A stretch of 63,789 nt of DNA, taken from positions 1 to 63,789 of the forward strand of contig JAQBYJ010000020.1 of the NCBI GenBank assembly GCA_027622555.1, given 5' to 3'. The position numbers and the translations under genes were made by a program. The DNA comes from Verrucomicrobiota bacterium (GTDB taxonomy: Bacteria; Verrucomicrobiota; Verrucomicrobiia; Opitutales; UBA2995). Shown in pieces: positions 25,801 through 34,283 of this stretch (positions within the stretch are counted from its first letter, which is position 1; the number at the start of each line of letters is the position of its first letter). Below the pieces are notes generated by a model, which did no database searches, had not been told where the DNA came from, and worked only from the letters and a program-made list of their open reading frames with translations.

Positions 25801-26373
25801 CTCATGTTCGTTTTCGAAGTGGGCCGTTATGGTGCTGGTGTTGATAACGCCGGCTGGACTCCCGAGGCCAAACAGGATGGCGTTGGGTCCACGTTGCATA
25901 TCTACACGATCTACATTGTAGCCATCCCATGGGACTTCAGTTAGAAAGAAATTACGTGTATTGTCTGCTGCAGCCAAACCGCGCACACGAGTGCTTTGGT
26001 GCGGTCGCAGAAAAGTTCCAGACTCATCTACTGTGTTGCCGCCGGAGATGTTAGTGAAATTTCCACCAATTCCGCTGACTTCGGTGTTAGTGGTGTATTG
26101 CAGCAGGGTTTCACTGTTAGTCGCTCCTGTATCACGCATGAATTCTTCCGTGATAACGGAAATGGCCGAACCAATATCTCTTAATTGAGTATTAATCCGG
26201 GTTCCCGCCATAGTAGTAGTGGCAGAGTATCCGGATACTTCGTCGGCTGATATCTCAAAAGGATCGAGGATTACCAAGTCTTCGTCGTCCTCTTGAGCTG
26301 ATAGCGGAAGGATGATCCCGCATGAAATTAACAGCAGCAAGGCTATAGTTTTCCAGTTTGTTTTTTTGTTCAT
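22834..26373 (-). CDS. TonB-dependent outer-membrane receptor
   Basis: An 1179-aa receptor with a signal peptide ('WKTIALLLLISCGIILPLSA'). The plug domain begins 'LVILDPFEISADEVSGYSAT' and 'MAGTRINTQLRDIGSAISVI', a style typical of Opitutales. A 22-strand barrel follows, ending 'ETWELTNTFSF'-like with a terminal Phe for outer-membrane insertion. No SusD partner lies next to it, as is usual in this phylum. It would import a glycan fragment or other large ligand with TonB energy. It stands alone between the FG-GAP operon and a small lipoprotein gene; the ligand is unknown. Confidence 0.95.
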   Translation of the reverse strand: MNKKTNWKTIALLLLISCGIILPLSAQEDDEDLVILDPFEISADEVSGYSATTTMAGTRINTQLRDIGSAISVITEEFMRDTGATNSETLLQYTTNTEVSGIGGNFTNISGGNTVDESGTFLRPHQSTRVRGLAAADNTRNFFLTEVPWDGYNVDRVDMQRGPNAILFGLGSPAGVINTSTITAHFENEHELEVRIGDNDSTRMTLDINRVLIEDQLGIRIAYLNKDQKYQQHPAFDDDDRIFATIRYEPEVLNGDGISSSLKLNYEDGKIDRNRPRSVTPNDNITPFFGGPNRQDGLRRTVFNPITVQNQSGNPNTGQARTDHPNLNYNPYHEPWLGNYAQVFGGPIVFFGDEAKGSHTGNYFVSEFNSGFGIGPDGAIDGTLGNPFARHTGVATYSSYARNVRILQDPSQIYDPDYNPIVATGLPFNTFGQYKDRHLTDPTIFDFYNYLLDGSNKKEWADFDNFSVTWDQTFFNGNLGYEAVYDKQDYRDGQLTFLNGFRQGLNIDTNSHYIDGTPNPNAGRPFISDSYEFGNNHSTIGRENIRGTGFFRHDFRDMDDDNTIYRILGRHTLTGLYVRDKVQTERFGFRQYGTPDSYGQIIGVPNQGDNRRQLNHSSYLGDSLVNRASASGANIPPVSAIQMPGSGSVRFFDSHWNGGEVDPAALWINATGGESTQSENPANYVGWNNAPFQVIDNRDGSNPNLLNEARWTKNEIESKAGVWQGHFWDDAIVGMYGYREDTATAWSDQAPLTNGVPNLNGFGTDDDPTIVSGITRSKSVVAHLDRLIDPGFGVSVFYNESSNFQPAANRVDILGQAIAPPSGETEDYGFTLSTHDNKYSLKVNWYETKVANATNSTMASILWSVGTVENWAYNWATIFSENMHDDWKDEYGPGIAINSGGVNLPDQAAASAFEQAAYTDYFANLPPQAFWDAWNVDTALQTRIDGLQTAQQPNGLAATSDTVSKGTEFEFVAQPTPNWRIAINAAKTDAISDNVGGAVAKYIESRIAVAEGPAGDVRIWSGSNSAPTFRSIMQDNFIGPYKLMILQQGSSVPELRKWRFNLITNYDFKEGRLAGLNVGGGFRYQDSNIIGYPLKSDSDGNTTFDLNNPYKGPTEENYDAWIGYSSKLTDKIDWRIQLNLRNIGVGNELIPLNTQPDGTPAAWRISPSQTWELTNTFSF

Positions 26374-26787
26374 CAGAGTTCTATGGGTTTGTTAATGAGT
26401 GTGTAAAAGAAATTCACGATGTGCGATAACTGAGTGATTGTATATTAATCCGGCTCAAATTACATTGAGATGTAGTGATGGAATTCTGAGATCCTTTGCA
26501 CCCATAAATGGAGATTTAAAGTGAAATTCCACATGAAATATGAGCTTTGCGATCTTCCACCGGTTAAAAATGATTTATTGAAGTAGGAGTGAATGTGTCC
26601 CAATCCCCCTGGTTATTGAGAAAATCATCTGTTTTTAGGTACATTTCCCAAAGAATGTTTGGTGGTTTTTTATTGAAAGAAAGGCTCGTAAAAATCCAAA
26701 AATAGTGGAGTTTGATACGAAAATTTCTTGGATTGTGTATTTCCAGAAACTTGAAGGGCTAAGGATCTTTGCGGTATTATTCTTCTC
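26374..26787. other. Intergenic region between divergent genes
   Basis: About 410 bp, AT-rich, with no gene. It should hold the promoters of the TonB receptor (minus) and the small lipoprotein (plus). I see no clear palindromic operator. Confidence 0.5.
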
Positions 26788-27252
26788 ATGTTTGCCAAAT
26801 ATCTCTCTACCTGCTTCATCGCCGTTTTCTGCGGATTATTCATGGTCGCCTGCGAGACGACTGAGCCTGTTTTCAAGTCCTCCGCCGAGGGAGTGCCACC
26901 TGTGCAGTCTGCCTTTGTTAAGAATTACCTGACATTGGAAAAAGGTATGTCATCGGAAACCGTGGAAGCATTGTTTGGAAAGCCCGAATCAATAAAGGCC
27001 TTGTTGGTGGATAACGTGGAGTCATCAGTATGGCGTTATTCAGAATTATTGGAATCCAACGTCAGGATGACGACCCAAGGGATGGCCGAGGAACAATACT
27101 GGGACATTTTTGAAAATCAGATGAAGACCCGTGAGGTTGCGATTGAAGGAACGGAGCGCCTGGAGGTGAAGGCTGAATTGGAACTTTTAATGTTCCAGGG
27201 GAAGCTCGTTAGCTGGAAGGATGAGGTAACTCGCAAACGGCTGGAGTATTGA
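26788..27252 (+). CDS. Small lipoprotein, SmpA/OmlA-like fold
   Basis: A 154-aa lipoprotein: signal 'YLSTCFIAVFCGLFMVAC' with a lipobox cysteine, then 'TLEKGMSSETVEALFGKPES' and 'VWRYSE', the helix-strand pattern of the SmpA/OmlA (BamE-like) family. These bind outer-membrane assembly factors or peptidoglycan; here the role is unknown. Single gene, convergent with the GH1 gene. Confidence 0.78.
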   Translation: MFAKYLSTCFIAVFCGLFMVACETTEPVFKSSAEGVPPVQSAFVKNYLTLEKGMSSETVEALFGKPESIKALLVDNVESSVWRYSELLESNVRMTTQGMAEEQYWDIFENQMKTREVAIEGTERLEVKAELELLMFQGKLVSWKDEVTRKRLEY

Positions 27253-27264
27253 AACAAGACGGAG

Positions 27265-27288
27265 TTAGCAAAAGGAATCCTTTGCTAA
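27265..27288. terminator. Possible bidirectional terminator hairpin
   Basis: TTAGCAAAAGGAATCCTTTGCTAA forms a stem of about 10 bp with one bulge between convergent genes and overlaps the GH1 stop codon. There is no strong T-run, so it may only be a 3' end-protecting structure. Confidence 0.4.
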
Positions 27289-28661
27289 GACAAATTATTG
27301 TCTGAACCAACAACTTGGTTCTTAAGAATATAGTCTTTATAGAATTGAGCACTCAATTTCGGAATGCGCTTCTGGCTTTCAAAATCTACAAAGTACAAAC
27401 CGAAGCGTTTTTCATAGCCTTCGGTCCACTCAAAGTTATCCATCAGGCTCCAGGCGAAATAGCCTTTTAAAGGATAACCTTCCTGGATGGCGCGTTCCGC
27501 TGCTTTCAAATGTTCTTGCAAGTAACGCACACGATCATGGTCCAATACTTCACCCAGTTCGTTCGGCATCAAGGAATCGTAACATCCGTTTTCAGAAATC
27601 ACTATTTCTTTAACTCCCCAAATTTCGTTCAGCCAGCGGGGACCCCAGTAAATGACTTCAGGGCCCATCTGGTGCCAGGGAGAGTTGGCCGCCGGTTTGC
27701 CATCCTGATCGGAAATACTTTCCCAGCCAGGCTCCGAACCGATGGCTTTAATACGGACGGGACTGTAGCTGTTTATACCAACAAAATCTAAGGGCGAGCT
27801 TATCGTTTCCATGTCCCCATTCTCGATGGTCGGCGCATCGGGTTGCTCCAGGTATTTGTTACGGTACTTGCCTTCCAGAATTACCCGAATAAAGAAACTG
27901 TATTTGTCCAGGTAAGCTTTTTTTGCAGCCTGGATATATTCATTCGTCTCCGACACCGGAATGGTGGTAGATATGTTTTCTGCGAGCCCGACTTTGCATT
28001 CGCTTGGGCATGCATCCCGGAGAGCCAACACGCCTTTGCCGTGAGCAAGCATAGCGTTGTGACGTACCTGATTAACTGTCCTCAAATCGCATTTCAATCC
28101 TGGCGCAAACTGACCGGTTTTATAGCCTAGATCTGTGAAGCATAGAAACTCGTTGATCGTGAAAAAGTGCTTAACCCTATCTCCCAATGCGCTGCCTATC
28201 GTGCTGGCATACTCAGCAAAGTAGTCCGCTATTTCACGGGACCGCCAACCTCCAATATGATCTTCCAGCCATTGGGGTAAATCCCAGTGAAACAACGTAG
28301 CATACGGTTGAATATCGTTGGCCAATAACTCATCAACTAGCCTTCCATAAAAGTCGAGTCCGGCTTGGTTAGGCTTGCTCCCCAGTTCAGGAAATATTCG
28401 ATTCCAGGAAATGGAAAACCGGTAGGCGTTGAGTCCCGTTTCTTTCATCAAAGCTACATCTTCTTTGTAGCGATGGAAGTGATCGCAAGCTCGATCACCT
28501 GAACTTCCATCTGCAATGTTTCCTGGTTGATTGCAAAACCTATCCCACACCGATGGCGTTCTTCCTGCAGCATCTATGGCCCCTTCAACCTGGTAGCTTG
28601 ATGAAGCAGTGCCCCACGCAAAATCGGGAGGGAATTGAAATGCCTGTTGTTCGGTCTTCAT
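27285..28661 (-). CDS. Glycoside hydrolase family 1 beta-glucosidase
   Basis: A 458-aa cytoplasmic retaining beta-glycosidase. I start at the ATG of 'MKTEQQAFQFPPDFAWGTAS', the normal GH1 N-terminus; the frame open to 28778 adds 39 atypical residues. Acid/base Glu171 is in 'FTINEFLCF' (usually TxNEP, here Phe instead of Pro) and nucleophile Glu357 in 'IVISENGCYD'. 'WSLMDNFEWTEGYEKRFGLY' is the usual aglycone/C-terminal motif. Divergent from a sugar symporter gene, so the pair probably takes up and cleaves beta-glucosides. Confidence 0.95.
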   Translation of the reverse strand: MKTEQQAFQFPPDFAWGTASSSYQVEGAIDAAGRTPSVWDRFCNQPGNIADGSSGDRACDHFHRYKEDVALMKETGLNAYRFSISWNRIFPELGSKPNQAGLDFYGRLVDELLANDIQPYATLFHWDLPQWLEDHIGGWRSREIADYFAEYASTIGSALGDRVKHFFTINEFLCFTDLGYKTGQFAPGLKCDLRTVNQVRHNAMLAHGKGVLALRDACPSECKVGLAENISTTIPVSETNEYIQAAKKAYLDKYSFFIRVILEGKYRNKYLEQPDAPTIENGDMETISSPLDFVGINSYSPVRIKAIGSEPGWESISDQDGKPAANSPWHQMGPEVIYWGPRWLNEIWGVKEIVISENGCYDSLMPNELGEVLDHDRVRYLQEHLKAAERAIQEGYPLKGYFAWSLMDNFEWTEGYEKRFGLYFVDFESQKRIPKLSAQFYKDYILKNQVVGSDNNLS

Positions 28662-29117
28662 GTCGATTACGTTTATCCAAAAAAGCAATACATCACGGAT
28701 TTTCACAAACTGCGCAGCCGAGATTCCAGGTTTCAAGCTGATTCCGGTTTTTTGGCCAAAGTAGCCGAAGGATCTCAAATCGGAGAAAACAATTCTCAGA
28801 AATCCATTGAATTACAGATGGATTTGATGCGGCTTGCGTAACCTTTATTTGTGCTTGTTTGAGGGACTGTAGTAGAGCCGGAGGTCGGGGTTGAAATGTT
28901 TTTTGTGCGGATACTGCGGTATCGATGTTGAGGTTGGATAGTTCCCGGTCGGGTTCGTTTCTAAAAAGAGGCTTACAACCTGTGCCTAGTCTGATGGATC
29001 ACTATTGCTCTTCAAACTATTATTCGTTTTGTTGTTTCTTGGAATCAGGCGGAAGATTCGAATGTGGAATTCGAAAATTCAGGATCGCCCCTACTGATTT
29101 CAAACGAACTAACTACT
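28662..29117. promoter_or_regulatory. Divergent promoter region of GH1 and sugar symporter genes
   Basis: 455 bp with no gene. It contains the inverted repeat GATAC-tgcg-GTATC at 28910-28923, near the middle, which could bind a regulator controlling both directions. No regulator gene is adjacent. Confidence 0.4.
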
Positions 29118-30518
29118 ATGACAGATTCTCAACGTGTAGGCATCCGGGAGAAAATCTCCTATGGCTTTGGTGACCTCGCATCCGTGCTGTATTGGCAGAC
29201 GATCAGCGTACATCTGTTTTTCTTTTACACGGAATCGTTTGGACTCACTGCGACAGCGTTCAGTCTAATGATCCTTTTCAGCCGAAACTTCGATGCCATT
29301 AGTGATCCACTGATGGGAATGATTGCGGATCGTACTGAAACAAAGTGGGGAAGGTATCGCCCATATCTGTTGTGGTTTTGTGTGCCTTTGGCCATCATGG
29401 GAGTACTCATGTTTACGACTCCTGATTTCGGAGACACAGGTAAGGTAGTCTGGGCATGGATAACCTTTAACGGGTTTATGATTCTCTATACCTTGATCAA
29501 CATTCCCTATACCTCAATGCTTGGTGTGATTTCCTCCGATGCGAAGGTAAGAACTTCGGTGTCCTCGGTAAAGTTTACCTTCAGCTATATTGCTGCTCTA
29601 GTGGTTACCGCCGGAATGCTGCCTTTTGTTCGGATGATCGGGGGAGATCCCAGGAGTCAGTTTGGGTGGCAGGTCATGTTCATTATTATTGGGGTGGCTT
29701 CCATACTATTTTTTGTGATCTGTTTTTTGGGAACCAGGGAACGGATAAATCCTCCAAAAACAAATGCCAGGTTTTCAGATGATCTCCGGGATTTAGTGAG
29801 AAATGGACCTTGGTTAATTCTTCTCCCTCTTACCTTCACCTTCATTCTCTTTGTGGCCACAAGGTTGATAGTGATTAATCATTATTTTCTCTATTATGTG
29901 GATGATCGGGAGGTAGTGCTTCCCTTCCTGGGCACGAAGTTTTATGCCTTTGATACCCTGGTTTCTGCATTTAACTTTGTAGGGATGGTGGCCGCGATTT
30001 TTGGTGCTCTTTTCGTAGGTTGGTTTGCTCAAATTACAGGCAAAAAGAGCGCTTTTACTATCTTGATGACAGTGGCGATCCTCTCCATAGCAGCGTTCTT
30101 CTTTCTGCAACCGCATCAACTTGGGTGGATGTTATTTTTTCAGGTTCTTGGTTCATTTACGAGCGCACCTTTGAGTGCAATACTTTGGGCCATGTATTCG
30201 GATACTGCTGATTACGGAGAATGGAAATTCGGCCGTCGCTCAACCGGCTTGGTTTTTTCGGCTTCCACGATGTCCCAAAAATTTGGATGGGCCTTTGGAA
30301 TTGGAATTACCAGTTGGGTTCTCGCTCGTGCCGGCTACGTTCAAGGTATGGATTCGACCGTCGAGGTCCGAAACGTCCTGGTTTTATTCATGAGCCTAGT
30401 CCCAGCTGTAATCGGCCTTATTCCTTTAGGTATTATGTATTTTTACCCCTTGAACGACAAGCGAGTTGCTGAAATTGAAACAGAGCTGAGTGCCCGCAAA
30501 GCCATAACTGAGGTGTAA
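29118..30518 (+). CDS. GPH-family (MelB-like) sugar:cation symporter
   Basis: A 466-aa membrane protein with about 12 transmembrane helices. I start at ATG for 'MTDSQRVGIREKISYGFGDL'; the frame open from 29064 lacks a reason for a longer start. 'RNFDAISDPLMGMIADRTET' and 'WGRYRPYLLW' are the cytoplasmic loop signature of the glycoside-pentoside-hexuronide symporters. It probably imports the substrate of the divergent beta-glucosidase, driven by Na+ or H+. Confidence 0.93.
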   Translation: MTDSQRVGIREKISYGFGDLASVLYWQTISVHLFFFYTESFGLTATAFSLMILFSRNFDAISDPLMGMIADRTETKWGRYRPYLLWFCVPLAIMGVLMFTTPDFGDTGKVVWAWITFNGFMILYTLINIPYTSMLGVISSDAKVRTSVSSVKFTFSYIAALVVTAGMLPFVRMIGGDPRSQFGWQVMFIIIGVASILFFVICFLGTRERINPPKTNARFSDDLRDLVRNGPWLILLPLTFTFILFVATRLIVINHYFLYYVDDREVVLPFLGTKFYAFDTLVSAFNFVGMVAAIFGALFVGWFAQITGKKSAFTILMTVAILSIAAFFFLQPHQLGWMLFFQVLGSFTSAPLSAILWAMYSDTADYGEWKFGRRSTGLVFSASTMSQKFGWAFGIGITSWVLARAGYVQGMDSTVEVRNVLVLFMSLVPAVIGLIPLGIMYFYPLNDKRVAEIETELSARKAITEV

Positions 30519-30771
30519 AATCGATGTGGCATTGAAAGCGACTTTCTTTTCTTGGTCTTTATCGTGACGATTTTTCAATCTATCGGGTGGAACTCATTAA
30601 AGCCTACCAGTCTGGAGTCGATCTGTTCTTCCTCGATGAAGGGTTACTAAATAGGGGTTGCTTCGACTACTGATGACTACCCGGGGGTTCAATTTAATCT
30701 GAATTCTTCCAGATTGATCTTTCCACTGAAAGTGATTCCGAAATAGTGGAGTGTTTTAACCGCTAAATCTT
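30519..30771. other. Intergenic spacer
   Basis: About 250 bp with no supported gene. A TATAAT at 30781-30786, just inside the annotated start of the next gene, could be a -10 box. In that case translation of the next gene would begin at the ATG at 30802 rather than 30772. Confidence 0.35.
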
Positions 30772-33420
30772 ATGTCTGGCTATAATTCGGAACATACTTT
30801 CATGACTCCCCTTGAACAAAATGTGCGGATTATTATCCAGGAACTGGGGCCATTGGGGGCGTTTGAAAAACTCATTGCGGATAATGATGCATTGATTCTG
30901 TGCGATCGCTTGGACATCGGCAGGAAAATCGTCTCTGAAAGAACGGCCATCTACATCGAGTTGACGCGCCATTGGGCTGAGCAGCAGCATGCACTATTGG
31001 CTTACGATAAACCGTTTGCAGTCGTTGCGCTGGGAGGGACAGGTCGGGGGGAGATGACCCCTTATTCAGATACGGATTTTGCGTTTCTTTTTGATGGCGC
31101 TCTGGAAGGGAATTCCTTCTTGCTGAAACTGCAAAAACAGATTCTTCACTCAGACGCTTTTCAAAAGAAGTTCGGTTTTGCTTGTGAGGCGCTGCCGTTT
31201 TCATTGGACGACATTCCTTCGCTTGAGGGGAAGCAGCTGAATTCGTTTCTCGATATGCGGCCGGTTTACGATCCCGATGGCTTGACTCAAGTCTTTCTGG
31301 AACGTATTCGGGCTTCGTATAACCCCTTCGATCACTTCCTGCATGTGCGTGAATTTTGGCAAGGGCAGTGGAAAGGTGCCTCCCAGAGAAGTGAGGATTT
31401 TGATCACTTCGATATCAAGAATGATGGTCTTCGGGTATTTTTAGCAGGTATCTGGACCTTGGCGGGCAAAGAGTTTGTCCATAGCCATACGATTTATAAG
31501 GAGCTAAAAGATTGGCGGGATCTTGATGCTTACGAATTTTTGTTACGTATTCGTGCCTTTTTGCATTCCAGACGCAGTGGGCAACGAAGACCGGGTGCTG
31601 GTGGAAATCATCCGGAGGACATCATGACTTTTGATGACTTCGTATCCTTTGGCAGCCTGTTGGGTAAGGATGCCATTTTGGCGGCGCAATTTGAATTCGG
31701 AAACAAGGTTAGGGCTATGCTCTTTGCTGCCAGAAGAAGAATCGCCATTTTTTCTCAAAGTGTGATTCGACATGAACTTAAGAGCCAGAGGGAGGTTAGT
31801 AAGATTAGCCCTATTGTGTACGGCTTGGGTGGGCTGTGTATGAATGTGGATTTAACTACTGGTGAGCCTGCTGAAAAAAGTCGCCACGCGCTCTCTCTGC
31901 TTTTGGCTTCCCAGCGTTACAATACATCTATTGATCCGGTCGAATTGCAGAATGCGTTTTGGGATGCAGGAGACTGGCTCCAGTTGACTCCGGAGTTGGC
32001 TGGAATCTTTTATGAAGAAAAGGGAAGTCTTGCCTCGACCTTTGAATTTCTCTCGCAAGTGGTGGGAGCGGAGGAGCGTCTATTCCCTGGCTACGGGAAG
32101 TTCGAATCCTCGTTGGATGGACGAATTATGGTGGAGCGCCGATCCCTACGTGGCAAACTCCAGCGAGAGAAAATTCGAGCCTTGGAAGGGTTCATCGAAA
32201 CCGGACGAGCATTGCTTGAAAAGGCGACATCGAGTAGCCAACTCCTCAGTTTTAATGAAGACGTCAATATCCCGGTTGAAGCAGCTTTGCTCGACTCGGA
32301 TTTCATAGCAGCGATCAAATTGGCGCTAAAAACGAAACGGCTGCCTTTGACGGAGCAGGACCATTTGAAGCTTTATGATGAATCGTACCCATTACACGAA
32401 CGATTCGCTTCCGGGTTTTCTGGAATCTCCTTGGATGACTACTACCAACCCTTTTCAGCTGATGGCGGTTTTTCTGAACATACTATCAGGATTGTAAAGT
32501 TCCTCATCGCCAACCGGAGTGCATTAATGCGTTTCACGCTTTCTGGGTTGAATGACGCAAAAAAAGTTAATGAATTCTCATCCCTTTGCGGCGATGAGGA
32601 TCATTTGCGCGCCCTCTTTGTTTTCACCTGTGCGGATCGGGTGGAATGGGAATCTGAATCCTCTCAGCCTACTCGTTGGTTTAACATAAAAGAATTATAC
32701 TCCAAGGCATTGAAGGGTTTTAGGCCTGGAGTTGATCCTTCTCGGGAATTGACTGCTGCCGGATATGCGGAAGATGAGTTGGCTGTTCTGAAAGACTTCG
32801 GACAGGACTTTTTCGGGGGGATGTATCGTCGGTATGCCAACCGTTTTGGTCCGCACCTGCTTCGATTAGCTCAGGATACCCAATTCAATGATTGTAAATC
32901 GACTTTATTGCGAGCGGGTGCTTCCACCATCCTCGGTATCGCAGCACGGGACGTTCGGGGACTTGCCGCGACGATTACAGGGCTTTTGTGGCAGAACGGT
33001 GTTAGGCTTACACAGGCCCACCTGTTTTCTTCCTCTAATCACAATTTAGCCATTGATTTTTTCCATATTGAACCGATGGGAAAATCCTTTCCTGAAAATA
33101 TGGCCCGGATTATTGAGAAGCGTGTGAACGAAGGACTGGTGGTTGAGGAAGCAGTTGGAGTATCACCGCCAAAGCTGAAAGGTGGTGTTTCTTTGGTCGA
33201 GTGGCGCCCTGGTCAATACAGTTTAAAGTACGAGGGGAACGAAGATAGGGATGGCCTGATTTTTTCTCTTACTTTTGGCATCTTCAAATATTTAAATGCG
33301 AATATCTTCGGGCTTACTGCTTACAAAACGAGAAGAGGCGTGTTTGCTTCGGTCTATTTAAACCTGCCGGAAACTATATCTTTTGAAGAAGCCAGGCAAC
33401 TTGTAGAAAATCACTTTTAA
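30772..33420 (+). CDS. GlnD-like nucleotidyltransferase with ACT domains, HD motif lost
   Basis: An 882-aa protein built like GlnD (PII uridylyltransferase/uridylyl-removing enzyme). The nucleotidyltransferase motif is intact: 'LGGTGRGEMTPYSDTDFAFL' (residues 87-106; Asp100, Asp102 as metal ligands). A helical domain follows. Two ACT-like segments close the protein ('GIAARDVRGLAATITGLLWQ' and 'DRDGLIFSLTFGIFKYLNAN'). The central HD phosphohydrolase signature (H...HD...D, normally 'LLHDIGKG') is not present, although 'FSEHTIRIVKFL' and 'FVFTCADRVEW' mark where it would be. It can thus add but probably not remove nucleotide. The target (PII or other) is unknown; no glnB lies near. No ribosome site decides between ATG 30772 and 30802. 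Confidence 0.8.
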   Translation: MSGYNSEHTFMTPLEQNVRIIIQELGPLGAFEKLIADNDALILCDRLDIGRKIVSERTAIYIELTRHWAEQQHALLAYDKPFAVVALGGTGRGEMTPYSDTDFAFLFDGALEGNSFLLKLQKQILHSDAFQKKFGFACEALPFSLDDIPSLEGKQLNSFLDMRPVYDPDGLTQVFLERIRASYNPFDHFLHVREFWQGQWKGASQRSEDFDHFDIKNDGLRVFLAGIWTLAGKEFVHSHTIYKELKDWRDLDAYEFLLRIRAFLHSRRSGQRRPGAGGNHPEDIMTFDDFVSFGSLLGKDAILAAQFEFGNKVRAMLFAARRRIAIFSQSVIRHELKSQREVSKISPIVYGLGGLCMNVDLTTGEPAEKSRHALSLLLASQRYNTSIDPVELQNAFWDAGDWLQLTPELAGIFYEEKGSLASTFEFLSQVVGAEERLFPGYGKFESSLDGRIMVERRSLRGKLQREKIRALEGFIETGRALLEKATSSSQLLSFNEDVNIPVEAALLDSDFIAAIKLALKTKRLPLTEQDHLKLYDESYPLHERFASGFSGISLDDYYQPFSADGGFSEHTIRIVKFLIANRSALMRFTLSGLNDAKKVNEFSSLCGDEDHLRALFVFTCADRVEWESESSQPTRWFNIKELYSKALKGFRPGVDPSRELTAAGYAEDELAVLKDFGQDFFGGMYRRYANRFGPHLLRLAQDTQFNDCKSTLLRAGASTILGIAARDVRGLAATITGLLWQNGVRLTQAHLFSSSNHNLAIDFFHIEPMGKSFPENMARIIEKRVNEGLVVEEAVGVSPPKLKGGVSLVEWRPGQYSLKYEGNEDRDGLIFSLTFGIFKYLNANIFGLTAYKTRRGVFASVYLNLPETISFEEARQLVENHF

Positions 33421-33477
33421 GGGTTCAGCTCGAAGGCTGGACTTGAAAAACTGCGGGATGGAAGCAACAACCAATGG

Positions 33478-34257
33478 ATGTCATTATTTTCATTGGAAAA
33501 CCGTATAGCTATTGTAACAGGAGCGGGTCGTGGAATCGGGCGAGCCATTGCAGAAGGACTCGCCGCGCAAGGCGCAAAAGTTGTCTGTGCCGCAAGGACT
33601 CGTTCACAACTGGATGAGGTGGTTACTAGCATCCAGGATGCTGGTGGTACTGCCTTGGCCTTTGAGATGGATATGAAAGATCTGAGCTCGACGCAGGGTG
33701 GGGTGGATGCCGCGGTCGAAGCCTACGGGCAACTCGATATCCTTGTGAACAACGCAGGTACGAACATTCGCGAATGGTTCATTGATGTGACTGAGGACCA
33801 CTACGACGAGATTGTAGCAGTTAACCAAAAGGGACTGTATTTCTTAACTCAGGCGGCTGTTAAACGAATGATTCCGCGTAAGCAGGGTAAGATTATCCAT
33901 GTTGGATCATTGACCACAGGTTTTGCCTTGTCTCAGGTATCTGTATACACGGGCACAAAAGGCGCTGTTGGTCAGCTTGCCAAAGCTCAAGCAGTCGAGC
34001 TTGGGAAACACAATATCCAAGTGAACTCCATTTGTCCTGGGTTTATTGAAACTCCATTGACCGCGAAATTGTGGGCTGATCCGGGATTAAGGGAATGGGG
34101 CGAAAAACGAGTGGCAATGAAACGATTGGGAACACCCGAAGATCTTGTAGGGACTGCCGTATTTTTAGCATCGAGCGCTTCGGACTATGTCACCGGTCAG
34201 AATATATACGTCGACGGTGGATTTATGGCAGGCGAGGCCTGGGCTATACCCGAATAA
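33478..34257 (+). CDS. SDR-family dehydrogenase (gluconate 5-dehydrogenase-like)
   Basis: A 259-aa classical short-chain dehydrogenase. NAD(P) motif 'TGAGRGIG' (14-21), 'NNAG' (91-94), catalytic Ser144, Tyr157 and Lys161 ('VYTGTKGAV'), and the C-terminal 'YVTGQNIYVDGGF'. Closest style is gluconate 5-dehydrogenase/3-oxoacyl reductase. It probably interconverts a sugar acid or polyol and its keto form. It lies 57 bp after the GlnD-like gene and may be co-transcribed, but a functional link is not obvious. Confidence 0.88.
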   Translation: MSLFSLENRIAIVTGAGRGIGRAIAEGLAAQGAKVVCAARTRSQLDEVVTSIQDAGGTALAFEMDMKDLSSTQGGVDAAVEAYGQLDILVNNAGTNIREWFIDVTEDHYDEIVAVNQKGLYFLTQAAVKRMIPRKQGKIIHVGSLTTGFALSQVSVYTGTKGAVGQLAKAQAVELGKHNIQVNSICPGFIETPLTAKLWADPGLREWGEKRVAMKRLGTPEDLVGTAVFLASSASDYVTGQNIYVDGGFMAGEAWAIPE

Positions 34258-34283
34258 ATTATGTTGGGAAACGGTCTGCGGTT

